From positions 38,450,092 through 38,514,091 of the forward strand of contig CM046856.1 of the NCBI GenBank assembly GCA_025617745.1: DNA of 64,000 nt, read 5' to 3'. Position 1 is the stretch's first letter, and every line of letters begins with the position of its first letter. The position numbers were made by a program, and so were the translations under genes. Positions 41,449-53,600 of the stretch are shown here, piece after piece. The stretch is from Heliocidaris erythrogramma. Its lineage: Eukaryota > Echinodermata > Echinoidea > Camarodonta > Echinometridae. The notes under the pieces are model-generated. The model was not told where the DNA came from. It saw only the letters and a program-made list of their open reading frames with translations, and did not search any database.

Positions 41449-41620
41449 AGTTTTTTCCATTGATCTAAGTTTTATAAGCCTTTCGGCTGCCGCTTTGACT
41501 AAAGCTTTGACTTCCTTCTCCGTGGTCCCAATTGTGAAAATGAAAATAAGGTAGGAAATAAAGTCTATTATATATTCGTTATTCGCAGTTGCGAAATAAT
41601 TTTCTGTACTGGACTGAAAT
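41449..41620 (-). pseudogene. LINE ORF1 C-terminal remnant
   Basis: The minus-strand frame reads NNEYIIDFISYLIFIFT, IGTTEKEVKALVKAAAERLI, KLRSMEKTNEG and stops at TAG overlapping the ORF2 start. Upstream it meets a TAA near 41620. This looks like the tail of ORF1 in a 5'-truncated LINE; the rest of ORF1 was not found. Confidence 0.55.
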
Positions 41621-41923
41621 TACCCTGCTTATTAGTCTTAATTCAAAGGAATATATGTACAGTTGTAACTAGTATTACGTGGTGGTAAAAATAACTCTGA
41701 TGAAATTAAATAAAGAAATAGATGTAGGGTATATATAATAAGTGTTTGGTTTTGAAGAAAGTACTAGTATATGATGCTAAGTAACTAGTACTTGGTAAAA
41801 TTTAATCAGGGTATTTTAGATACCAAATATATTATAAAGACGACTGGTTTGGCGTCTAGCTTAATAAATAATTATTGGTAAGACCGGTCGACGACTAACA
41901 TAACAAAAAATCTTGCAAAAGTG
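41621..41923 (+). promoter_or_regulatory. Presumed promoter/5' leader of ATP6V1H
   Basis: About 300 bp separate the truncated LINE from the ATP6V1H start codon. It holds tatatataataag (41731) and AT-rich sequence but no firm core-promoter element. An in-frame TAA at 41879 precedes the ATG with no ATG between them. An upstream noncoding exon cannot be excluded. Confidence 0.3.
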
Positions 41924-42087
41924 ATGCCTGAAAATATGACTTCTCTTTACAATCAATTAAGCCCTGATGGGTCCCAGGCTGGGGGTGGACTTGTAGGAGG
42001 CCATGCTGATTTACCACCTTTGAACTTATTCGAAAGAGAGGCAAACGAAGTCCGAAATCATCGGGTCAATTGGCAGTCGTATCTTCA
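41924..42087 (+). CDS. ATP6V1H: ATP6V1H exon 1 (start)
   Basis: Residues 1-55: [38 protein letters not shown] and [17 protein letters not shown]. The part from EANEVR onward matches other animals. The first 35 or so residues, with a Gly-rich stretch, do not resemble the vertebrate N-terminus. Donor CA|gtgagt, phase 2. An upstream in-frame stop supports this ATG. Confidence 0.93.
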
Positions 42088-45000
42088 GTGAGTATCTTCA
42101 ATCTGGTGTATTTTTGCCTGTGAGTGTGAAGACTATGAATGAGTGGATCATGTGATGAGCGTTGTGTGGATGCAATAAGTGTCAGTTCATTGCCATTGGC
42201 ATTGCCATTGGGCATGCATGGATGGGTTCGTGTAGTCTGTAGACACCTGGTAGACAGAAAATCCGTCTGTTTGGAGGAGTTTTATAACATTTTCTGACTT
42301 TAGAGTTTCTCCTCGAAGACAGATGGAACTCTCCCAGCCATAGTTTAGGCATCGTAGTCGAGTAGGCATCGAGTGAGCTTAATCACTGTCCCTAGACTGT
42401 AGTATGAATATGATCTAGACAGCTGAAAACCGTCTGTTTCGGAGGAGTCTTTAACATTTTCTTATTTTTACCTTCTCCTCCTACACAGACGGCTACCCAA
42501 CCTTCGCGGTAGATAAGGGGATCTTACAATACATGGCCTATGAGCATATCCCCCCAAAAGGGGGGATCTGATTTTCCATCCCTATAAGCCATCCCCTTTC
42601 TCTAAAATTTCACATAGATGGTGCTAGGGTTCTCATATTTCAATACATCACAAAAAACCCCCCAAAATATACAGATAATTAACAAAATTTGGGACTTACT
42701 CTGGTTTGAACTCCCTTCGCACTGACTGACTGAGTATTCGCTGCGTTTTACTACACAATCTCTATACGCTTCCGACTAGGCCTACTTCCGGGTCATGTGA
42801 TTATAACCAAGAATGGCTGTCAGCGACTCGCTACTGACGTGCAACTTCCATGCTTCAAATGATCAGATTCGTGTACCAGACGAGGAATTTGGGGTAAGAA
42901 ATTTATTCAAGCATATTATATTACCGTTGTTCTCATTCTGAGTTGTTTATTTTAATAAAATAATGTATTTATTGGGAAATGAAAATTCGTCCTTAGTCCC
43001 TGGTACAGAGTGAGAGACCGAGTTCAGTCTATGTAAGGAGGTGTAGTGAAGCAAGACGTAGTCCAGTGGAACACCCGACGAACAGAGACTGAAGCTTTCG
43101 GTCTAGAATATGATCTATCAATTATCATCATGCCTATGGCTATGGATGTACGGGTGAGGTGCCTCACCCCAACCCGAAACGAAATGTAATTGTAAAATAT
43201 GAAGTCGTAAAAAAAAAAAAAATACACAGAATGTAATGATTATCATAATATACTTAATATAATGCACCCACCTGAGTTTTGAAATAATCCAAGATTTATA
43301 TGAAATTAACCTCAATTTGCCATGTCAACGAGCTCCTTGGCTTATCAATCTGGTACTTGCCTACGGAGCTGTACACGGGGTCCTATTATGGCGCCTGTCG
43401 GAAAGTGTCAACATAAAAATCATATGCATCATAATCACCCATTCCCACGCACGGTGAACCTTGCAAACCACCCTCGGTATTTGCTGTGTTGGTTCTGGTC
43501 ATATTTAAAATCTAAAGATATCAATCAACACAAAATCTCAAAAGTTATCTACAAAAATTTGTCAGCCGGGATAGGATTCAGATTACCTTCCGCATGATGA
43601 TGTAAGAATTGTCATTATCATGACAAACGATGACCTCTAATTCTCTCGAGCAGCTGAGCCGGCACGAAGTCAGCACTAGTCTAGTTTAGACGTTTTTAAT
43701 TATTTTGTCCGTAAAACCATGAAGCTATATGAGCTATACAAATCCGAAATTTCGGGGAAGGTAAATTTGTGGGGAGAGTGAATCAGTGGATTCCTACCGT
43801 TCTACGCTGGGTGCGCACACGTACACGCGTACATACGGGGTTTGTATAGCTCCTATAGCTTCATGGTTTTACGGACAAAATAATTAAAAACGTCTAGAAC
43901 TAGACTAGTGCTGACTTCGCGCCGGCTCAGCTGCTCGAGAGAATTAGAGGTCATCGTTTGTCATGATAATTACAGCAACATGCGTGGGAATGGGTGATTA
44001 TGATGCATAGGATTTTTGTGTTGACACTTTCCGACAGGCGCCATAATAGGACTCCGTCTACAGCTCCGTAGGCAAGTACCAGATTGATAAGCCAAGGAAC
44101 TCGTACAGCTATTGTCAACAGGGTTTTGCAGGTAAATCGAGGTGAATGGAATAGCGAATGCACGTGCGCGAGTACGCGTACGCTTACGTACATGTAGGTC
44201 CCAGCTCAGCAGCGGAGCTCTGCACTCAAATGCAGTCAAAGTTGAAAACTTTGTTTCACTGTATTTCAATAAAAATACCGCATAAGATAATCTCACAAAC
44301 CTTACTTAAACTGCAATAAAAATTCATAAACTTGCACAAAGCTAAAGGGGGATGAATTTTACGATTTGAATATTTTCCGATGAAAAAAAAAGAGATTATT
44401 ATATCGAGAACGATCGCGAACAATGATGCAATCTTTTCTCCCATGTTGAGCACTACTGCATGTACGCAATGGTGATTGTCACCAGATTGACATTTCGATT
44501 TTTGAGAGGCCAGCACTGAGAAAAGATCGTTTGTGACATTCTATCGCATTTTTTTATGCCAAAGAAATATTGAAAACGTACAAATTATCACTCCTATTGC
44601 AAGTTTTTAATGTTCATGTAAGTATGTGTAGAGTTGGTGATTTTATGTGATGTAGTATTTGTGTATTTTCATTGAACTTTGGCCAAAGCAAACGTAATGC
44701 ATGTGAGTGTGTAGCTGCTCTGCGACGAGCCGAATATTTGTAGCACCATAGGGAGACACATAGCGATGGACCCCAACAGGAGTGGCTGTGGCAGACTTCG
44801 GTCTATTTAGGAGAGGGATTCTGTGAAGCCAGACATATTCTCAGTGAAGCATATCCCCGAACGAAATAGACTGATTTTTCGGTCTAGGATTCATGTAGAC
44901 AGAAAAATCTGTCTATTTGGAGGAGTTTTATAACATTTTTTGACTTTGGAGGCTCTCCTTTAAGAGAGACGGAAGCCTCCTACAGTCGCCGTCGTCGAGT

Positions 45001-47574
45001 GAGTCTCTGCCTGTGCCTAGACTCGAGTAGACTATGGCTAGCTGTATGAGCTCCTTGGCTTATCAATCTGGTACTGGCCTATGGAGCTGTACATGGGATC
45101 CATATACTGTACTGTGTGTGGAGGCAGATATCAACGAAAAAAAACTAGATCTAAATATCACCATTTCTCACATACTGTGACCCATGCAAACCACCTGGCA
45201 TGTGTAACTTGTACATGACAAGGGTCGTGGGGCAGCATCCCATGAAACCGTAATGAGTAAAAGTTTGCCGACATCCCAATGAAGCGCATGTATTAAAATC
45301 ATGCATTTCAAAGGGATGTTGGGCCTTGAATTGCTGGTGAAGTTATTCTTACAACAGTTGTGTGAAACATCGCCCTGGTTATTTTTAAATTTTCTGCCAG
45401 CCAATCACATGGTCCATAAGCAGTAAGCAAATAATTACCGTTGGTGAAGGTGATGGGACAAACTATCACTTCCGACGAGGCGATCTGGATGTAGCTATCT
45501 ATCCGAAGCGAAGCTGAGGAAAGATAGCGTTATACATTCAAGTCGCAGAGGAAGTGATAGTACCGTCTCATCGCTGGAAATCAAAAGGTGATTATTTGCT
45601 TTATATTCCACATCTGAAACAGGTAACTGGTACGAGAAAGACAATTATTGTCTACTTCTCGAAAAAAGACATTTATGATTTAGGCCCGAATAAATTCACA
45701 AAAGATGTTAAAACCACCATAAACTCCCATAAACCGGACCCCTACCTGGGTGCGCACAATTGTTTTATCATTTTAAGCGCAATTGGGCAATGCGCGCTTA
45801 GTTTAGTACGCCTATGGAGCTATTCGTTAAGGTCACGCACTTTTCATTTTGACTATTCGTAGAGGTCACGCACTTTCATTTCGCGCGTACCCAAACTATT
45901 GATAACGCATTGTGATGCTGTAATAGACTGACGAGATCAGCGAAACACATAAGTACTATTCCGTCAAGGTCACAAACTTTTCTTCTCGGGTCGTTTGATA
46001 TGGGGAATACTACGTTTTATCACGTGATTACCTTTTGACCAATCTAACAGCAAGATTCTTTGTACATGTATGTGGAATATAAAAGAAAATATTGAAAGGG
46101 GTTATATATTTGTTAATTTGTTAATTTGCCAATAAGACTAATGCAGGAATGATAAGATCCTATCCATGTAAGTCATGAATTTTGGAAAAGGACATCTTAG
46201 TCATGTTGTGTGTTGGAACAAACCTCAGATATATCTCATTTTGAGCAAACTTTTACCAATCTGCTTAGAAGCAAATTGGTGAAAGAGAACTCTAATTTTT
46301 CAGCTTTCCTTTAAAGCATGTTCATTTAAAGCTTGGATTAATGGTGGTTCTATCTTCATTTACAATTGATTTGTATAGTGTTGAATGGCCAATTGCCCTC
46401 AGCCCCAATTTTTTTTCCTGTGTTTTGCTGCTATATGCACATATTCTGATACATGTTTTGCAGATGAATTTTGAAAAAATCAGGTTAACCCATTGCCTCC
46501 TGGAACCAGGTGGTCCCTGTATTAACCATATGGGAATTTGAGAATTCATGAGCCAACGGGTTAATGAAGTACTTGTCCATGTTGATTGTTGATATGCATG
46601 TACTGTTGTGATGACTGGATGTGTGTAGAAATTTGTACATGTACATGTGTTCATGTAGCTCTGTGGCAGGAAATGAGCTAACTCTGTACTACACATTTGG
46701 CCGTGTAGGAGATTCTCAATTTGAGTGTTTGCAAGGAAATCAATAGAAATGGATCACGGATCATGAAATGTGTTTTCATATTATGTGAAAGTCATGATCT
46801 AGTACATTCTCGATCCTATGCTGATATCCCTTGCAACCGAAGAAATATCTTTTGTATAATTCCATTTTTATCAAAAGTGTACGCTTCAGAATTGTCCAGT
46901 TGAGTTGATACACAAAAAAACTCCCAGTGATTATTGCAATGTTGAATTACGACTAGTGTAATAGAAGTAATAGTAGAAGAAGACCTTATTGGATAACCAT
47001 TTTATTACAAGGCTAATCTGTCACAACGTCCATATTTCAAATTAAAAAAAAATACACTCCCCTTTTTTCATAGTATAATCAAGGAGGTACTAGGCAAGCT
47101 TACCTAGTATCTCCTTGGTATAAGACAGTGAATGTGTATATGTCTGCTTTTATATTCTGATCAATATTAAAAAATTGAAAATTAGATTACGATCTAACAC
47201 TGTTTTAAAACTTGATGTCTTTACTTATAATATGAGTTCCAACGTGATACTGAAGAAGTCAAGAGAGAGAGAGAGAAAAAAAAAATTGCTCTTCTCGCTC
47301 ATAGGATCTTCTATTGTTAATTTGAATATCATATAATTTATTTCACCCTTGGACTCTTTGAATCTTCAGAGTTTAAAAAAAAAAACTAGTTTCTTTAGCC
47401 TTCTAAGAACTGAATACTCCTCCACTTCTGGGTACTTTTTTCTCTATCATGATTAGACTGATATTTGTGTTGGAATTGTGAATATCAACGTGTGAACTGT
47501 GTTCACGATAATCATGATGTACATGTAATGGTAATCACACTTGATGATGATGATGATGATGGTGATGATGATGG

Positions 47575-47607
<33 letters not shown>

Positions 47608-50600
47608 CAGCAAAAATAATGAATGGTATTTTATAACAATGTTGATATAACGATTTTGATACCAGTGAGTTAAGGAATATCTAGATTCTTGAGAGATTTT
47701 CCAGTACAAATTCCTGTGCTGTTGGTCATTGATATCTATAATCTCTGTAGACATGGGACTGAAGGCAGTTTGCTCCCCGAACTCACAAAAAGCCACAATA
47801 CACGTTTTAATTAAAAAAGAAAGAAAAAAGAGCCTGAGTGTTATTATCTATCAATGTGTTGCAATGCATAAACCTCTGAGCAAAGTAGTTTGATTTAAAT
47901 GTACATCCATACTTGTAATCATGTTGATTATAAGTGACAATAATGATGATAATACATATGTTTAGATGTAACACATAGCTCTATGCAAATATACTCTACT
48001 GGGCCAAGTATCATATTACACCCTGTATTACCCCCTGTATTACCCCCAGCTTTAGTCGAGCAGATATATGATAAGGTGCTAAACCATTCATGGAAATTCT
48101 TTTATACCATTTAACTAGTACATGTAACCTTTCCTGTGTGGAGATTGGCAGTAATGTAGATTAAAGGTAAAGTTGAGTTCTGGTCATGAGATTGAATTGT
48201 CAAAGAAACTCTCTCAAAGCCATTGGGAAAGGTGATTATATAGCACATAATAATTGGTGTGTGCTGTAAGGTTTTGGAATCACCTAAATGATAAGAAGCT
48301 GACTCAGTCCTGCTGAGAGTCACGTGTACTGCTCACGGGACTACACACAAATGTTTGGCGTAAACATTTCAGCTTGTCATATTTTGAATGTGAGGGTATT
48401 TGAAGAGCAGTTCTTTTCAGGGGACATACATGTATCTACATGTACTATGATAATCTTCCAAACTAACATAAAAGGAATGAGAAAGCTTATAAATTATTTT
48501 TTACCTTCCCCAGAACTCAACCTTCTTTCTCATGCATTATCCACCTGACCAAAACACCTTTTGTTGTGATTCGTTGCATTTTTCAGGGGCCAGATGATTT
48601 CCCAGGAGGACTTTGCTTTCATCAAGGACTATGATCTTGCTGGACCTGAAAGGAGAGACCAGCTGATCCAGGCCCTGGGCCCACTCTGTGCTAAGACCCT
48701 TGTCCGCCTCATGGGACGCATCGCCAAGGAGATGACAGTTCGCTACATCCTCACCCTGGTAGATGATATGCTGAAGGTAGGAGCATATACGCCACCTATC
48801 CGCAAAATTACCGCAAATGTTGCCGCAATTTTAAGTACATAATTATGTAATCAGTGCATTGGTGTGTAAGAAGGGTATTTAAGAATTTCCCTCCATGTAT
48901 GGAAGTAGTGATAGAGCTGAGCCTTCTTGGCTGAAAATGAAATATTTTTCTAAAAATATTAGGCTTGGTGGTGTCTGGTGCCATCCCCCCCAAAAAAAAT
49001 CTGACAGTTACTTATTCCTTTTCTGTTAATATTCTTCTTCTTGATAGAAAGAATAGCCTTAAGACCCATCCATAAAGTTGTCCCTGTTTTCACAAAAGGG
49101 GGAATCACATACTTATCTATTCATCAAATGCATGAAATATTGACATACATGTTAAAACGCAATGTACTCTTTCCTGTTTTAAAGTTGCCAAGTCTGCTGC
49201 AATAGATCTACCTACTAATTTCATGCATACTTCTTGAACAGAAGTTACTGTTGACGACTCAAAAGCTTGCCAGAGCCTTACCAGACATATCAACAACTAA
49301 ATGTATGCAAAGTGGATTCCACCCATTGAGATGCCAAGTTATGCATAGCAGGTGAAATAGATAGTTGGTAACCAGGGATTCTGGAGAGAAAAATGTGTAC
49401 ATTGGAATTGAAATACAAGAGTAGTAGGGGTGGGAATTTCGGGTATTTTAATTTTCGGGAACCCGACCTAATTTTCTTGTAACAATTACAAATTAAATGG
49501 GTTTTAAGCCACTAGTAGAACACTCAAGAAAATCACAAATATGGCAATTAATGTATCACTAGAAATTGGGAAGCTTACAGATGGCAATCGTATAAGTTTT
49601 ATGTCAACTGCGTATATGATGATTATAAAAACAACATAAATAAAAGCTCTTCTCAGCATGTGGAATATCCGAGGATTCGCCAGAAATATAGCGATGTTTT
49701 GATGTCGTCATACGAGGGATCGATCCTGCTTAAGCAGACGACGTCCTATAATGAATGAACGTAATTGCAATGCAATTATTTATCAAATTATAAAGAGTTT
49801 GGTACATTTAAACATGACCTTATTTCACACCATTCTAAAAGGGAAAGTGAACTGATTCTGATAACTAAAACCGTTTGATTGTAAATACACAGGAGAAGGG
49901 TCAATGATCAATGAAATAAACCCCATTTTCAAATTGAAAAGCTCTGCGAATAATAGCTGGATGGTATTCGTTCCCTCTTGAAACGCCGAACATGCCGCGG
50001 TGCAAGCAGCTGAAAATACAATGGCGTCATATTTTGTTTACAAGTGACTGATTCCTTTATTTTTTTAACGCTGCATTTTTCATCAAAATAATACCATACA
50101 CGAAGTTAAGAGTGAGGCAACAGACTAACATTAGGACTGACGCTAGTCAAGTAAGAGAAATAAGTGAAGAGGAGATGACAAAACAGGCACTGAAAAATGT
50201 GTATAATGTTATGGGACATCGTCTGCTTAGACAGGACTCGCCCCTCTTGTGTCGTCACACATCTCAGCAGCGTTCAAGGAGCTTTTCAGCTGCTATATCG
50301 GGGGCTGTATTTTACCGTTTTATAATTGATAATAATCATTAATTCAAATGTTTCCAAGCTTTAAATTTGGATAACCTTGTTTAATTTATGCCATCTATGC
50401 AATAATAAGTATTAAGCCAATATTTAAAATCATCAGTGTTCTACTTTAAGCCACTTTTAGAACTCATTCCTCATGATCAGTCCCACATGTTAAAAACTTT
50501 GTATTTTCGGGTAAAGGGCTTCCAGTATTTTGACCGGGGACCTGCGGCTCTCAGGCCCGCCCGGATTTCCCGGATTTTAGTCCCAGCCCTAAATTGAGTA

Positions 50601-53600
50601 GTAAAGAGGTCCATTGATTGAAATGGGTTTTGCTTCGATTTGTTATTGATTTGTAGTGCAATACCTCTGCAAATTTTGCAAATCAGGCAGTGTGTCATGT
50701 AATGACAGGCAGTATGAGTTAAGTTTGTTTTTTTTGCTTTACATGCAGCTCTTATTGTTTGGGATCAGCTGCAGATCTGCATATGAATGAAAAACAAATG
50801 AACCGGTGGTATAGTCACTGCCCAAATAGCAGTAGAAGCTGCAGGTCGCAGGTTCAAATCCCTCCATCCATTTTCATTCATATGCAGATCATGCAGCTGA
50901 TTTTAACCACTGGAATAAACATGCTAATACTATTTTTTTTCAATTTATGTATGTTTTTCTCCAGAATCCTTAGTTACCAACTATTTAGTGCACCTGCTAT
51001 GCACAATGGCATCTCTATGGATGAATCCATTTTACATACAATAAGCTGTTGATATGTCGGTCAAGCCTCTGGCAAGCATAAGTTGTTGATATGTCGGGCA
51101 AGCCTTGGGCAAGCCTCTGGCAAGCTTTTTAGTTGTCAAGAGAAACTTTTGTTCAAGAAGTATGCATAAAATTAGTAAACAAGTCTATTACAGCGAAATT
51201 CCTCCTTATGAAATTACTCCCAAGAAGCTTCCTAGCATTTGTTTATTCTTTACATGTATCTGTTTGCATCACAGGAGAAGCCCGAGCGGGTTTCAGTGTT
51301 TGCTGAGCAGGGAAGGAAGAGCAAGACGAGTCCATGGGTTCCATTCCTTACTCTCCTCAACAGAGAGGACCAGTTTGCTACCACTCAGGTATATTACAAT
51401 GTACTCTCAGTAAATTGAAATTCCTATTTGTTGTGAGATTTCTTTCCTTAGAAATCAGAAATAATTTCAATATCTTTTTGTGTGCTATTGGTGTGTATGA
51501 ATAATTGTATGCATGTACAAGTAGCAAGTGATCTGACGCTCTGTTCGGTGCCATTTGATTTAGACTGCATTTTATCAGAGGTATGGGGTTGAGGGCTGGT
51601 CACATTTGTCCGATAACGATAACAAGATTTTTCATGAGAGGTCCACCCAATGCCTGTCCTGCTATTAAAGGCCAAGTCCACCCTAATATCAAGTTGATTT
51701 GAATAAATAGAGTAAAATTAAACAAGCGTAACAGTGAAAATTTCACTGAAATCGGATGTAAAATAAGAAAGTTACGGCATTTTGAAGTTTTGCATTATTT
51801 CATGAAACAGTGATATGCATAGCATACTCATGCAAATGAGTGAACCGATGATGTCACACACTCACTTTTCCTTATGTATTTTATTATACGAAATTTCAAA
51901 TATTTCAATTTTTATAGATGAGATAATAAAGAATCCCTTCCTTGTATGAAAATAAGTTAAAATAATGATGATTTTACATGTTCCATATGGAGTCAAACCA
52001 TGTTTTACATTATTGAAGCAAAAAAATGTAATATATAATTATTTCATATAATAAAATACATAAGGAAAAGTGAGTGTGTGACATCATCGGTTCACTCATT
52101 TGGCATGAGTATGCTATGCATATCACTGTTTCATGAAATAATGCAAAACTTCAAAATGCCGTAACTTTCTTATTTTACATCCGATTTCAGTGAAATTTTC
52201 ACTGTTACGCTTGTTTAATTTTACTCTATTTATTCAAATCAACTTGATATTAGGGTGGACTTGGCCTTTAACATACACAGCAAACTCACATGTACACACA
52301 CCATTGTAGGATGTACAGTCATGTGCCTGTAATTGAAAATCTTGTTATCGTCATCGGACAAATGTGACCAGCCCTTTAGGCCTATGAAATGTATGGTTGT
52401 GATTAAATTTAGGGTTAGGTTTAGAAAGGGTGAGAAAGAGTTCCTTTTGCGACAGCCACCTAAACTTAAAATTGCTCAAATCCAACTACCGGTATAGCGA
52501 ACATTCTAAAAGAGGGTGATATTTTTGATGGGGGTTGAACAAAAAATGGGGCATGGAAATTTTTCTGGGGTATTCTATTTCTCTGTCTGCTCAGCCTTTT
52601 CCATAGTATATCTGTAATTCTGTAGAGAGAAAACATCAGTTAAGTAACAAATGAAACAAACGACAAATGACAAAGCTGGGTATCGAACCTGGGTCCTCGA
52701 TATTGCCAGTCCTCCGACTTAACGATGTACCTGCAAGAACGAGTTGACGTCGAAGGTGTTCAAAACATATATATATACGTAGATTAGACTATAGATATCG
52801 TGTTGGTCGCTAGATGGCCTTGCCATTCTATCCAAAGGTACGCAACAGAATAAAGCAAATTTGGGTGGCTGTCGCAAAAGGAACTCTGGGTGTAAGGTAT
52901 ATGCATACCATACAAAGAAGCGGACAAAACATACAGCTCCTCACTGTACATGTACAATGTACCTTCCACACTTGCTCTTGTAGACAATAGAACATCCCTT
53001 CGTTGCTATTATGTAAAAATATGTAGAACGGGTGCCACATGCATATTCACCCGTTCTACTTATTTTAGGTAATAACAATGAAGGGATGTTCTTTTGTCTA
53101 CCAGGGCAATTGTGGAGGGTACAATGGGGAGCTGTATATTTTGTCTGCTTTCTTGTTCGTGTTCATAGTGATAGTTTTGTGCCCAGTGTTGAAGTTATTC
53201 TGATATTTGATGAAGGAATGTGAAAAATGAACATGAGCATGGTGCCATTGAATAATAATAGATAGCACGGTCAATACTGATTTATATTTATATATTATTT
53301 GGGGCAAATATTAGTATGATCAAACAAGTTCATTTCTCATTCTTGGTTTCAGATTATTTGCTAAATATTGGAAGTTTGTGATGAAATGTACATTGCTCAC
53401 ATGTGATGCTATATTTGTTCTACAGTCTTGCAGAATCGTAGCCAAACTGGCCACGTTCGGCAAGGAGCGTATGAACTCCAGTGATCTCAAGTTCTTCTTC
53501 AACTGGATCCGTAATCAGCTGACAACACAGAACAATGAGTACATCCAGACGGTGGCCATGTGTCTTCAACAGATGCTCAAATATAATGAGTACAGAGTGG

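Larger units (their letters stand above)
42088..48586. other. ATP6V1H intron 1
   Basis: 6.5 kb with three members of a short hairpin family (42262, 42430, 44909), a long inverted repeat (43322-44110) with a third copy of its end at 45050, a hairpin at 47080 and a (GAT)n tract at 47538. A short inverted pair, tatcacttcc...ggaagtgata, lies at 45459-45562. No other exon was found. Confidence 0.7.

Noticed and set aside
48777-48842. Extension of ATP6V1H past exon 2 ([15 protein letters not shown]-like read-through)
   Set aside because: The family alignment ends at DDMLK, and gtagga at 48777 is a donor leading in phase to exon 3 (EKPERVSVF).
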